Positions 15,921-25,317 of a stretch of DNA of 64,000 nucleotides are shown piece by piece. The notes below the pieces were generated by a model. That model was given only the letters and a program-made list of their open reading frames with translations. It was not told the DNA's origin and made no database searches. Positions within the stretch are counted from its first letter, which is position 1. Every line of letters starts with the position of its first letter. Source of the stretch: Vibrio sp. MEBiC08052 (lineage in GTDB: Bacteria > Pseudomonadota > Gammaproteobacteria > Enterobacterales > Vibrionaceae); contig NZ_KQ947475.1 of the NCBI RefSeq assembly GCF_001506075.1, positions 3,893,646 to 3,957,645 of the forward strand, read 5' to 3'. Position numbers and translations under genes: made by a program.

Positions 15921-17025
15921 CAACTAGGGTGCTATCCTCCCGCGACAAACCCGTTCCGTCATCTCCCGTAATTTGTCCACTTCACTTTGTAAATACGTCA
16001 GCTCTTCGGCGGTGATTTCGTAATGTTCGGAATAGCGGGCATCGATGTAGGCGCGTTTGAGGCGCTGGAAGCTGCGGCGGTGGAACTTGTTTTCCATCGG
16101 GAATAACTCGGCAAAGGCCGGGTCTTGCTGGGCACACATCGAGCGCAGGCTTTCAATATTGTGGGTTTTGGGCAGATAGTTGGTACACACCAATAGGGTG
16201 CAGGCGAACAGGCGTTCGGTGGCCTGATGAAGCTCAAAAGCAGCGATCGGATAATCTTCGCGTTCAATACAGTGGCCGTAATTGAGGTAAAACGATTCTG
16301 CATTAGCAAACCAACGTTTAAAGTGTTTTGCTGCAATCGAACGTGATTCTTCCTCACTTAAATTCCCCGGCATGGGCAGTTCCCGCTTATCGGCGCTGAA
16401 CAGTTCAATGCCCTGTTCTCGAATATCTTTAAAGAAGTAGTGACCTTGCTGAAGTTGCTGATGGACTTCATTGAGTGTGTGGACGATCAAGCCGAGTGGG
16501 GCAGAGGTGACCCGACGCGCAATCTGCTCTTCGGCACTGTGCCACACCGCGTACTCTTCGACCAATGCCGAGCGGTTGACGATCACCAGAATATCGTAGT
16601 CGCTGATATAACCGTTGGGGCGGTCGCTGACCCATGAGCCTTTGGCATGGCTGCCAAACAGGATAATTTTAAGGATCCGAAACTCAGCTTTACTGCCATT
16701 TTTGTTGCGTAAGAAATCATCCAGCGTATCGCGTAATACGGTGGTAATGGTGTGAAGTTCTTGTTGCTTCCGCTCCGGGAGGTGGTCGAGTGCTGTTTTC
16801 ATCGCGGTTATCCTACTATGAGCCGGGGGTAAAACAAACCGTTACCGCATCGTTCGGTGTTGTTTTTGTTGATGATTTGCGGTTTTGTCATGGTGATACC
16901 CGGCTGTGATTTGATGTCGGTATCGTGAGCGATTTTGTTGGTGGTGGCGATATACGCAGGGGCACTTTGCGACACAATTCAGGAAAAATCATACTTTTCT
17001 AATGCTTGTGGGATATATTGCGCTG
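15921..17025. repeat. 1.1-kb direct repeat, right copy
   Basis: Second copy of the 4291-5396 segment, same orientation, 11,630 bases to the right. Together the two copies bracket the LysM effector/immunity genes and hsdMSR. Bases 16223-16356 are the divergent core. Just outside its left end the 12-mer AATTTGAGTTGA occurs twice (around 15879-15910). Confidence 0.9.
15924..16802 (-). CDS. nucleotidyltransferase-HEPN domain protein (copy 2)
   Basis: A 292-residue paralogue of the 4294-5172 gene with the same nucleotidyltransferase (FGSHAKG, SDYD) and HEPN end (RAYIDARYS). Outside a central block the two proteins differ by only a few residues. Inside residues ~149-193 they diverge: here EEESRSIAAKHFKRWFANAESF, in copy 1 ESERVAVATKHFQHWFKSAESY. 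That block is the first part of the HEPN domain. The start and upstream region are also duplicated, so both copies probably share a promoter type. Function unknown. Confidence 0.8.
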   Translation of the reverse strand: MKTALDHLPERKQQELHTITTVLRDTLDDFLRNKNGSKAEFRILKIILFGSHAKGSWVSDRPNGYISDYDILVIVNRSALVEEYAVWHSAEEQIARRVTSAPLGLIVHTLNEVHQQLQQGHYFFKDIREQGIELFSADKRELPMPGNLSEEESRSIAAKHFKRWFANAESFYLNYGHCIEREDYPIAAFELHQATERLFACTLLVCTNYLPKTHNIESLRSMCAQQDPAFAELFPMENKFHRRSFQRLKRAYIDARYSEHYEITAEELTYLQSEVDKLREMTERVCRGRIAP

Positions 17026-17079
17026 CCACTTGGAGGCAACCCGGATACCTTGAGCATAAGAAAGCAGATACAGGACATT

Positions 17080-17550
17080 TTACCCAGCCTCACCATCTAT
17101 TAATAGCGATTTTAACACATCGGGAGAAGACGGTAGCATTCCGACTTTTAAGCCAAATGGTTTGAATACCTTGTTGAGAATCTCTGTATTGTAGCTGCCC
17201 CGATCATTCTCTATATCTGAGAGTGTTTTTCTTGAGACATCGACAAGTCTTGCGAACACATCCTGTTTGAGTCCCAGTATATTAATGCGCAAACTTTTCA
17301 ACGCTCGGCCTTGTGTTAGCTCTCCAAGCAATAAGTGTTTGATGATTTTGTTTGCCTCGGTTTTGCGTTCTGCTGCACTTACTGCTTTGGTGTTTTTTGA
17401 GGTTTTCGATCTAGTCGGAGTATTAAGTTGCGATCGTTCTTTGGTCGAATGAGTTGCATTCGTCCCAGTCTTGGGCTGATGTTGATTTCGGTTTGCTCTT
17501 AGACGAGCCACCGTATCTTGTACGGACTCTTTATTGCTTGGCTTATTCAT
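17080..17550 (-). CDS. XRE-family HTH regulator (HipB-like)
   Basis: A 156-residue protein. The first ~85 residues are polar and low-complexity (many Lys, Thr, Ser, Asn) and probably disordered. The C-terminal ~70 residues form a Cro/C1-type helix-turn-helix: LKQDVFARLVDVSRKTLSDIEND. It lies 38 bases downstream of the broken hipA gene on the same strand, so the order is hipA then regulator, the reverse of E. coli hipBA. It is the best candidate to bind the three palindromes upstream of hipA. I prefer the ATG at 17550 (GGGGG six bases upstream); an ATG at 17562 is in frame. Confidence 0.75.
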   Translation of the reverse strand: MNKPSNKESVQDTVARLRANRNQHQPKTGTNATHSTKERSQLNTPTRSKTSKNTKAVSAAERKTEANKIIKHLLLGELTQGRALKSLRINILGLKQDVFARLVDVSRKTLSDIENDRGSYNTEILNKVFKPFGLKVGMLPSSPDVLKSLLIDGEAG

Positions 17551-17588
17551 AGTAGCCCCCATTTAGTGAGCTTTTCTGGATATATGAA

Positions 17589-18912
17589 TTAAGTCCAACA
17601 GGCTGGCATCTCCAAGATTTGTTCTGGTACTCCTCGTAACGCTAGTCTCTGCTTTAAGTCAATGCATTTACTTGCAGTAACCTCTAGCTCTTGTAATAAC
17701 ACTTCTTTTGGCACGAGATCAGATAAGGTGTCCGCTATTCCGACGAAGTCGTAAGTTCCGCCAACCTCTAGTGGGGCTTTCCATTTTGTTGTTCTTGGAA
17801 TGCCTTCAGGATCAGCTTTCATTGGTGCGAAGTCGTAAACGGGAGCAAGCTTTATGACTCCATCACCTTTTAAGAATGAAGTGTTTCTGCCATGGTTATC
17901 ACTATTACCAAACAAGATGTTGAGTAGATCTCTCTTCACCCATTCAATGACGAAAGCCTGGGTATCAAACCTATACCTTTGGTGTTTAACCATATTGCTT
18001 TCAGTAATTTTTTCTATGAGAGTTCGGATTGTTGTTTCGTGATCAAGAGTGACCCCAGCGCCTTTGTTCAAAATGGAATACACAGATTCCATGCCAAATC
18101 TCTCTATTTGTTGCTCAATTAATTTGAACATCAAATCGAGGAAGCCACAAGGAAGGGTAGTTTAATCCTTCCTCCAAGCGCATACCGTCGGTGGAGATCG
18201 TTTCAACTCCCATTTCAGTTAGCTCGTGGTAGAAGTAGAACTCAGCTCTTAGAATATTACAGTCGATGGTGCTTCTTGAGCCTCTAGGGTACTTTACTAA
18301 GTAATGTAAGTCGTGGTTGCTATTGTCATCTTGGTATGGATCAATCCATATTTTTTCGCTGCCAGATCCATGATCGAAACCACATCTGAGGATCAGTTTT
18401 GGCGCTTCACCTCCAGCCCCAGTTGCACCACCTGCGGCTGCCCCTCTTTGCTGTGCGTAGTCGAGGAAATCACCTGCTCGATTTTTAACATCATCAACAG
18501 AGAAGTAGAGGTTGTCTGCTACTTCGTAGCGCTCAGGAAGAGAGTCTTTTATTCTTAAGTTACCAATAGGCGACATCGTGCCAAATTTGAGCAAAACATA
18601 GTCTTGTTCATCATAACTAAGATCTTCAATATCTAGGTATTTAACCCAGTACCGTCTACTAGCACCGCTAGGCATAATATCGTCTAGAAACGTTAACCAT
18701 CCAGGTTTACCCATGTCATCAAAAAAGAATGAGACAGGGTGGTTTAGTGAAACAGCGTGAAAGTCATCTTTATCGTGATGTTCTAGCGCATAGTCGCCGA
18801 GGTAGTTGAGTTCAGTCACTCGGAAATTATGTTGGCTACTTTTAGGGAATGAGATGATACCAATATCTATCCATTCACCTCTGATAAAAGCTTGTATGGT
18901 TAGTTCTTCCAT
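17589..18912 (-). pseudogene. hipA: hipA-like Ser/Thr kinase toxin gene, one-base frameshift
   Basis: Two overlapping frames together make one HipA of about 440 residues. The first (from ATG 18912, AGAGG eight bases upstream) carries the N-terminal domain, the Gly-rich ATP loop region (GGATGAGGEAPKL) and LWLPRFDVQ, then stops. The second continues with LIEQQIERFGMESVYS and holds the catalytic NSDNHGRN and metal-binding YDFAP motifs. Removing one base from the short homopolymer at 18123-18125 joins them exactly as DVQ-LIEQQIERFG. As written the kinase is inactive. The cause may be a real mutation or a one-base sequencing error. The XRE gene downstream is intact. Confidence 0.82.
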
Positions 18913-18933
18913 CGACAACACCTCTACTTATCA

Positions 18934-19035
18934 ATGAGTAAAACTTTACTCTTAAAGTCATTTTTTTTCAAGTAATGAGTAAAAACTTACTCATTAATGC
19001 GGAGGGATACTATTTATGAGTAAATTATTACCCAT
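18934..19035. promoter_or_regulatory. three evenly spaced operator palindromes upstream of hipA
   Basis: Three 20-bp palindromes of the form ATGAGTAA-N4-TTACTCAT lie at 18934-18953 (right arm TTACTCTT), 18975-18994 (perfect) and 19016-19035 (right arm TTACCCAT). Their centres are exactly 41 bases apart. The nearest is about 20 bases upstream of the hipA start. They are probably sites for the hipA-linked XRE protein. Confidence 0.8.
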
Positions 19036-19135
19036 AGGATGCAAATCAAAATTGTTGATGAGCAGAATGGATTGTTTTAGCTATGAAAGCTGCGATAGGG
19101 AGTGGGGCGTTAATTGTTTGTGAATAGCCACCGAG

Positions 19136-19368
19136 TCAGTAGACACTAGTTAGTCTTCTCTCATATTGCTTCTCATACTCTACAGGTGACAATTACCTCG
19201 ACGGCTCATACTGGCTTCTAGTCCATATTGCTTTAAGAACTCGTTCCAGTCGTGACTTGTATACTGGCTACCTTGATCGGAATGTACAAGACCTTTTGGA
19301 TTGGAGAACGTCGCCATGACCCATTTGGTTTCCGGCTCCAACTGACGGAGCGCTGTCACCTCTGGCAT
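19136..19368 (-). mobile_element. IS3-family transposase (OrfB) remnant
   Basis: The piece encodes part of an IS3-type DDE integrase core: GLVHSDQGSQYTSHDWNEFLKQYGLEASMSRRGNC. It then jumps in another frame to the normal OrfB C-terminus SPVEYEKQYERRLTSVY. The segment between RGNC and SPVEY, including the catalytic Glu, is deleted, and the N-terminal half is missing. The element is dead. TGTCTACTGACTCGGTGGCTA just past the stop may be one old terminal repeat. Confidence 0.85.
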
Positions 19369-19393
19369 TTACGTGGAATGGATTATCATCACT

Positions 19394-19426
19394 AAGAGGG
19401 GGCAGCATGTCATGCTGCCCCCTCTT
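19394..19426. terminator. strong hairpin downstream of the GH3 gene
   Basis: AAGAGGGGGCAGCATG (19394-19409) pairs with CATGCTGCCCCCTCTT (19411-19426), a nearly loopless 16-bp stem. On the plus strand the following bases are T/C-rich; on the minus strand, the sense of the GH3 gene that ends 54 bases away, there is no U-run. It is a likely transcription stop or barrier. Confidence 0.65.
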
Positions 19427-19479
19427 TCTGCTTTCTTCTTTCTGTTTTTTCGGTCAAATGTCCGAAGCCGGAATATGGC

Positions 19480-21837
19480 TTATTCTACCGTGATATCACA
19501 GACCATGTGCCATGCTTGCGACAGCACTTTTTTACCTGAGCAGACCTCGATGGTGTGGCGCGATTCAATCTCTTGTGAGGAACGGCCAATCATCAGCTCA
19601 AACTCACCCCCTTCAACGACCCGTTGGTTGGAAGCATCGGTAAAATTCAGCATATCCACCGGTAAATGGAAGGTGACGGTTTTCTGCTCTCCGGCTTTCA
19701 GGAAAACCTTTTTAAAACCTTTCAGCTCCTTCACCGGACGAACAACGGAACAGACTTTATCCCGCACGTATAATTGCACAACTTCCGCACCGTCACGCTC
19801 ACCGCTATTGGTAATCGTGACCGACAGCGCGACCGACTCATCAAAATCATATTCAGTTTTGGCAAGTGTCGCATTGCTGTAATCGAAGTGGGTATAACTG
19901 AGCCCAAAGCCGAAGTTGAACTGAGAACCAAAGTGGAATGCGATCGGGGTGCCTGAGCTTTTCAGTTTATGGTTGTAGAAGTAGGGCACTGCACCGATAT
20001 TTTTCGGGATCGACACCGTCAGGCGGCCGCTTGGGTTGATCACGCCCGTCAGCATATCTGCGATGGCGTCGGCACCGCCTTGTCCCGGCTCCCAGCCGTA
20101 AACAATGGCAGCGGCTTCGTCTTCAGCACGTCCCAAATGATATGGCCGACCACCAGTGACGAGGATGACAACGGGTTTACCGCGATCCAAAGCCGCATCA
20201 AGCAGTTGTTGCTGGACGCCCGGCAGGTTGAGCGAATCTGCATCCGAGCCTTCACCGATAGTGCCGGTTTGGAACAAACCAGCCAGATCGCCGACACACA
20301 CAACGGCGACATCTGCATCATCAATGATCGACACAGATGAGGCAATCGCGGATGTATCCAAACTGACGGGTGAAACTTTGTCTTGCGTTACCGCCATATC
20401 CACATCACCGGGGAATACCGGTGCGCCGCTTTCGCGTTTGGTGAGAATGTCGCAGCCTTTTTGATAACCAACCAGAGTGACCCGTTCCGCCAACGCTTCT
20501 TTAATCGATTTTGCCACACGCTCGGTGGCATTCACTCCGGCAAAAATGAGATGGACGGGGAAGCTATAGCCGGAAAGCAGCGCCAAAGGATCATCGGCCG
20601 TCGGCCCGATGAGCGCCACTTTGCTCTGTTTTGACAGGGGCAGATGACCATCGTTTTTCAGCAAGACAATCGATTCCGCCGCAGCTTGGTAAGCCAATTT
20701 TTCACTCACTTCATTATGCAGTGCTTCGGTCGGAACCGGGGTGTAAGGGTTTTCAAATAAACCGAGTTCAAATTTGACTGACAAAACGCGTGCAACAATT
20801 TCATTAATTTTTGCTTCTGTAATTAAACCGCGTTCGATGGCTTGGGTGAGGTAAATGGCACATGTGTCGTCCGGTAATTCAACATCAAGCCCGGCGTTAA
20901 AGGATTGTGCTGCCGCATCGACGCGATCTGTTGCAGTGGCATGGTGTTCGCTCAGCAGCTCAACACCGCCGTAGTCAGCGACGACTAAACCATCAAAGCC
21001 CCATTGATGACGCAGTACCTCGGTCAGCAAGTATGTAGAACTATGACAGGGTTCACCGTCGATATCATGATAAGCCGGCATTACAGACCCGGCATTACCG
21101 AGTTTTACTGCCATTTCAAACGGCAACAGGAACGTATCATTGAGCGTTTTAAAACCAATATTGACCGGCGCATGATTCCGCGCGCCTTCACTGGCAGAGT
21201 GGCCGGCATAGTGTTTCAGCGTGGCGATAAAGTCCCGGTTTTTGCCTTGTAATCCTTTGACATAGCTGGTGGCCATCATGCCGACAAGGTAAGGATCTTC
21301 GGCTAATGTCTCTTCGGTACGCCCCCAGCGGACATCGCGAGATACATCCAACACCGGAGATAACCCTTGTTTGGCACCGACAGCTCTTGCCTGACGGCTG
21401 ATATCTTGCGCGACTTGTTCGATCAATTCCGGGTTCCAGGTGTGACCATAATTGATTGACGCGGGATATAGGGTCGCGTCTTTTGCCATCAGGCCGACGA
21501 GGCACTCCTCGTGGGCAATTGCAGGGATTCCCAACCGGGTTTCTTCGACCAGATATTTTTGCAGTTGATTGAGTGCTTTGACGCCAGCCCCGGCATCGAC
21601 AATATGTGTGCCGAGAGGGCGCGTGATCTGTCCGAGACCATGCATGAGCTTTTCTTTGACGGAACGCGAAACAGTCTGATTCGAGAATTCCAGTTCACGT
21701 TCTTGGTGATCGCCCTGTTCGTCGAGTATCAGCCATTGCGCGCCTAACTGCGCGATTTTTTCCTCGATTGTCATCTGTGACAGTAGATCATGAACACGTT
21801 CAGACGTTGTGTAGCTCGCATCTTTGTATATTGACAT
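19480..21837 (-). CDS. GH3 family beta-glucosidase/beta-xylosidase
   Basis: A 785-residue glycoside hydrolase family 3 enzyme. The N-terminal barrel carries the nucleophile in GLVVADYGGV (Asp288) and the substrate-binding LKHYAGHSASEGARN. The alpha/beta sandwich domain and a C-terminal fibronectin-III-like domain (AEVVQLYVRD...KELKGFKKVFL) follow. No signal peptide is seen, so it acts in the cytoplasm on imported oligosaccharides. I start at the ATG at 21837, with AGGA eight bases upstream; the frame runs on to 21888. It is divergent from a secreted GH16-CBM6 glucanase, so hydrolysis of beta-1,3-glucan (laminarin) fragments is likely. Confidence 0.88.
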   Translation of the reverse strand: MSIYKDASYTTSERVHDLLSQMTIEEKIAQLGAQWLILDEQGDHQERELEFSNQTVSRSVKEKLMHGLGQITRPLGTHIVDAGAGVKALNQLQKYLVEETRLGIPAIAHEECLVGLMAKDATLYPASINYGHTWNPELIEQVAQDISRQARAVGAKQGLSPVLDVSRDVRWGRTEETLAEDPYLVGMMATSYVKGLQGKNRDFIATLKHYAGHSASEGARNHAPVNIGFKTLNDTFLLPFEMAVKLGNAGSVMPAYHDIDGEPCHSSTYLLTEVLRHQWGFDGLVVADYGGVELLSEHHATATDRVDAAAQSFNAGLDVELPDDTCAIYLTQAIERGLITEAKINEIVARVLSVKFELGLFENPYTPVPTEALHNEVSEKLAYQAAAESIVLLKNDGHLPLSKQSKVALIGPTADDPLALLSGYSFPVHLIFAGVNATERVAKSIKEALAERVTLVGYQKGCDILTKRESGAPVFPGDVDMAVTQDKVSPVSLDTSAIASSVSIIDDADVAVVCVGDLAGLFQTGTIGEGSDADSLNLPGVQQQLLDAALDRGKPVVILVTGGRPYHLGRAEDEAAAIVYGWEPGQGGADAIADMLTGVINPSGRLTVSIPKNIGAVPYFYNHKLKSSGTPIAFHFGSQFNFGFGLSYTHFDYSNATLAKTEYDFDESVALSVTITNSGERDGAEVVQLYVRDKVCSVVRPVKELKGFKKVFLKAGEQKTVTFHLPVDMLNFTDASNQRVVEGGEFELMIGRSSQEIESRHTIEVCSGKKVLSQAWHMVCDITVE

Positions 21838-22705
21838 AAACAAGTTCCTATCATTGAAGATTCTGTCCATTTTGACGCAGTCTTGCAAAGCTGCATTTAT
21901 TCAAATTCACGATCAGGTTACGTTATTTTGTAAATGTGATTCAAATAGAAAAAACTGTAGTAGCACGACATATTTTTGTGAGGCAAATCTCCGCTACTGA
22001 ATCATGATGATAACGATAAAGGAATGATATTATTTAAATAAAATGTTGATGTAACATGTAAGTCGTGGGGTTTAAAATAGAACAATGCATAATAATAACA
22101 TTCAATATATGAGATGTTTATCTATTCATCAATGTATTTGTGATTGTTTCTTATTTTTAATGAACATCGCTTGAACGGTTTTTAAAATTACATATTTATT
22201 TGTGATTGATTAAATAACAGATGACGAATAACGTTTGATTCTGGCGGTATCGGGAATATTGTTGTGTAGTTTGTTTTCCTCCTGAACCCGCCGCTCAGCA
22301 ATACTTGTGCTCTCTGTGTTTGTGCAGCGTGTTTGTATAGCGAAGACCAATGCACGATCTTACCTGATAACTTGATGTTCAGATTTTATGCATCTGCTGA
22401 TTTTTATTCTCTATATCATATCGCTCAGTATATTTAAAAATAATGAAAATAAGTTTTTATATATCGGGTTATAAATGAAAATGACATTGTTATTAATTAC
22501 ATGTCCGGATTCATTTAATTGATAGTTTTAGTTTATTTTTGTGATTATTTTGCGGAGGTATTCATTTAATAAATGTCAAAACTTGATCTGATACGCAAAT
22601 AAGTGAATATCCGTATTGCTATGCTTCCCTGAGTTTTATTTTAATTATTGTTGTGATGTTTATGTCTGTCTTGGTTTGATGACGATACGTGGATTGAGGA
22701 TAAAG
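21838..22705. other. AT-rich divergent intergenic region
   Basis: About 870 bases without a credible gene between the divergent GH3 and GH16 genes. It is AT-rich with several runs such as TATTTAAATAAAAT and must hold both promoters. I see no clear operator palindrome. The length leaves room for a long leader or small RNA, but nothing specific supports one. Confidence 0.5.
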
Positions 22706-23881
22706 ATGAAAATGAAATTAAATACTGCATTGAGCTTAATTGGGTGTGCTTTGTTTTCACACTCAGCGATGAGTTCGGACTGGCAGCTCGTCTGGCAGGA
22801 TGAATTTACCAACCGCATTAGCCCTGATTGGGTATTTGAAACCGGTAATGGCAGCAACGGCTGGGGGAATCAGGAGTTGCAATATTATCAACGACAAAAT
22901 GCCACGGTTGAACAAGGGAACTTGGTGATTACCGCCAAACGTGAAAATGTCAATGGTTTCCGCTATACATCATCGCGGATGAAAACGCAGGGCTTGGCGT
23001 CATTCCGTTATGGTCGTGTCGAAGCCCGTATTCGTTTACCGAATGGCAGCGGTCTGTGGCCTGCATTCTGGATGCTGGGCAGCAACATCGATAGTGTTGG
23101 CTGGCCGCGCTGTGGTGAACTGGACATCATGGAACATATCAATACCGAGAGCCAAATCTACGGCACTGCGCACTGGGAAGAAAATGGTCATGCGAGCTAC
23201 TCCAGCCCGAGTTATAACCTCGATGCAAGTCAATACCATAACTATGCAATCGAGTGGGATGAAAATGAAATTCGCTGGTATGTCGATGGCAATATGTATC
23301 ATGTGATGAGCATTGCCAATAATGCCGGCGGTACCGAAGAGTTACACAACGATTTCTTCTTATTACTCAATATGGCGGTTGGTGGCCAGTGGCCCGGATT
23401 CAATATTGATGAAAGTAAACTCCCCGCGAAGATGTATGTCGATTATGTTCGGGTTTACCGCGATGCCGATCGCCCCTCCGATGAGCCGTCAAACGATTTC
23501 CCAAAACAGATTGAAGCTGAAGATTATACCAATATGAAAGGGGTCGGAACCGGGCCGAGTAACGATGTCGGCGGTGGTGACAGTGTTGGCTGGATCGACA
23601 CCGGTGACTGGATGTCCTACGGCAATATCAACATTCCGACCTCAGGCAACTATCGTATTGACTACCGTGTTTCGAGCTTAAACGGTGGCGGGCGCTTGTC
23701 GTTGGATCACTCATCTGGCTCAACCGTTTTAGGCTATCTGGACATTGGTGCTACCGGTGGCTGGGACAAGTGGACGACCTTATCACATACCGTGCATATC
23801 AATGCCGGGACTTATAACTTTGGAATCTATGCCCAACAGGGAGGCTTTAACTTGAACTGGTGGCGGATAACCAAGTTATAA
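22706..23881 (+). CDS. secreted GH16 endo-beta-1,3-glucanase with CBM6
   Basis: A 391-residue secreted enzyme. A signal peptide (MKMKLNTALSLIGCALFSHSAMS) precedes a GH16 domain (~26-255) with the catalytic signature GELDIMEH (Glu138 and Glu143) and the GRVEARIRLPNGSGLWPAFWML strand typical of laminarinases. A short linker (DRPSDEPSNDFP) leads to a CBM6 module (~270-391; IEAEDYTNMKGV...WIDTGDWMSY...FNLNWWRI). The ATG at 22706 has GAGGA five bases upstream; the frame runs open farther left but gives no signal peptide. It degrades beta-glucan outside the cell and would supply oligosaccharides to the GH3 enzyme. Confidence 0.92.
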   Translation: MKMKLNTALSLIGCALFSHSAMSSDWQLVWQDEFTNRISPDWVFETGNGSNGWGNQELQYYQRQNATVEQGNLVITAKRENVNGFRYTSSRMKTQGLASFRYGRVEARIRLPNGSGLWPAFWMLGSNIDSVGWPRCGELDIMEHINTESQIYGTAHWEENGHASYSSPSYNLDASQYHNYAIEWDENEIRWYVDGNMYHVMSIANNAGGTEELHNDFFLLLNMAVGGQWPGFNIDESKLPAKMYVDYVRVYRDADRPSDEPSNDFPKQIEAEDYTNMKGVGTGPSNDVGGGDSVGWIDTGDWMSYGNINIPTSGNYRIDYRVSSLNGGGRLSLDHSSGSTVLGYLDIGATGGWDKWTTLSHTVHINAGTYNFGIYAQQGGFNLNWWRITKL

Positions 23882-24024
23882 CGCTTGGCTTATCAGTCAC
23901 AGATACCCCCACGAGACTGAGTCTTGTCGGTGCATCCACCAGTGACGGCGCGAATCTGGTTCAGGAAACCGGTATTTCGGGGGAGCAGTTCGGTTTAAGT
24001 CGCTGGATCTTTTGCCCGGATGAC

Positions 24025-24058
24025 AAATCCCCATGCATGGTCATGTGTGGGGATTTTT
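24025..24058 (+). terminator. rho-independent terminator after GH16
   Basis: AAATCCCCA (24025-24033) pairs with TGGGGATTT (24048-24056), followed by T residues to 24058. The rest of the 347-base gap from 23882 to 24228 shows no gene. Confidence 0.8.
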
Positions 24059-24228
24059 AATAGAGCGGTGGGTACGGTGAACGCTGTGGTTGATCCGGCG
24101 CGCCCAAAAAAACTGACCAGATATCGGGAGAGATTCCGACATCCGTCAGGATCCTGTATTTGAAGGCATTCTGGCAAACGGCTATGCTTGAGTCAGCACA
24201 ATACCGGGGTAACGGTGGCAACATAACG

Positions 24229-25197
24229 ATGACGCATGGCTATGAACTGGGTCTGAAACTTTATAAAGCAAATCACTATTCGAAAGCGTTTGTGCTGTTT
24301 CAATCGCTGGCGCAGGATGGTGACATTCTTGCGCAGGCGATATTGGCTCATATGTATCACAACGGTGAAGGTGTGCGGCAGGATAATCAAACCGCCTCAT
24401 TCTGGTATCAGCAAGCAGCAGAGCGGGGGCATGCCATTTCCCAATACAATCTCGGCAATCAGTTCAGAGATGGCAACGGGGTTGAACAAAATTATCGCCT
24501 GGCGATGCAATGGTATCAAAAGGCCGCAGAACAAGGTCTGCCCGAAGCTCAGGTGGATATCGGTCGTCTCTACTATTATGGTCTCGGGGTTGCCAGAGAT
24601 TATCAAAAAGCCTTTGCGTGGAATCAAAAAGCGGCCGCGTGTGGGTTAGCTGAAGCACAGGCCAATGTTGGCACCATGTATCGGTACGGACAAGGTGTTG
24701 CTCAGGATCTTGCTTTGGCTTATCAATGGTTACTGAAAGCGGCAGAGCAAGGTTCCCCGGTTGCCATGAGTCAGATCGGCGTCATGCATCTGGAAGGTCA
24801 GGGAGTTGAACGCAACGCACAACAAGCCTTGCCATGGTTAATGAAAGCTGCCCGTTCAGGGGTTGCCCAAGCCCAATATCAGGTCGGGATCTGTTATCTG
24901 GAAGGACACGTGGTGAAAAAGTCGCCCCGGAAAGCTTTCACATGGTTGCAAAAGGCCGCCTTTCAAGGGGATGGCTTGGCGCAGTATCATCTCGGGCTAA
25001 TGTATATTCACGGTATGGCGGTACCGGTCGATAAAGTGGGAGGGTATGCGTGGTGGATTCTGGCTGCACAATCTACTGAACAGGCACGGATTCAGTCCGC
25101 AAATCTGGCGCTCAGTCTGTCATTCTTTGATCGTGCGAAAGCCAAACTCAGAGCTAAAGAACTACAGAAATTGATCGATGAGGGCATTGAGACCTGA
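24229..25197 (+). CDS. Sel1-repeat (TPR-like) protein
   Basis: A 322-residue protein made almost wholly of about eight Sel1-like repeats of ~36 residues, each with the pattern A-x-W-x-x-K-A-A-x-x-G-x-x-x-A-Q-x-x-[IVL]-G (for example MQWYQKAAEQGLPEAQVDIG). Such helical solenoids serve as protein-interaction scaffolds. No signal peptide is seen from the ATG at 24229; the frame runs open 69 bases farther without a better ribosome site. It stands alone, between the GH16 terminator and a convergent terminator. The partner is unknown. Confidence 0.8.
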   Translation: MTHGYELGLKLYKANHYSKAFVLFQSLAQDGDILAQAILAHMYHNGEGVRQDNQTASFWYQQAAERGHAISQYNLGNQFRDGNGVEQNYRLAMQWYQKAAEQGLPEAQVDIGRLYYYGLGVARDYQKAFAWNQKAAACGLAEAQANVGTMYRYGQGVAQDLALAYQWLLKAAEQGSPVAMSQIGVMHLEGQGVERNAQQALPWLMKAARSGVAQAQYQVGICYLEGHVVKKSPRKAFTWLQKAAFQGDGLAQYHLGLMYIHGMAVPVDKVGGYAWWILAAQSTEQARIQSANLALSLSFFDRAKAKLRAKELQKLIDEGIET

Positions 25198-25262
25198 GCC
25201 GTCTCGGCCTGAACCACTGAAAGCTGAAACGTAGCGCTCGGACAGCCGGGCGTGCAATAGAC

Positions 25263-25288
25263 GAGTTCAGTCATTGAAGACTGAACTC
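25263..25288. terminator. bidirectional terminator between convergent genes
   Basis: GAGTTCAGTC (25263-25272) pairs perfectly with GACTGAACTC (25279-25288), loop ATTGAA. It lies between the Sel1 gene and puuE, which converge; T-rich bases follow on the plus strand. Confidence 0.7.
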
Positions 25289-25317
25289 AGTCTCGGTTGG
25301 TTTGATTTTGAGAAGGG

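Noticed and set aside
16935..17165. Rightward open frame at the end of the right 1.1-kb repeat
   Set aside because: Its counterpart in the left repeat reads differently after the start and it overlaps the end of the XRE gene; likely chance.
18960..18968. T-run between the hip operators as a terminator
   Set aside because: No GC-rich stem precedes it on either strand; it is part of the operator spacer.
23860..24060. Short open frame after the GH16 gene
   Set aside because: It overlaps the end of GH16 and runs through the terminator; there is no ribosome site and the composition is not protein-like.
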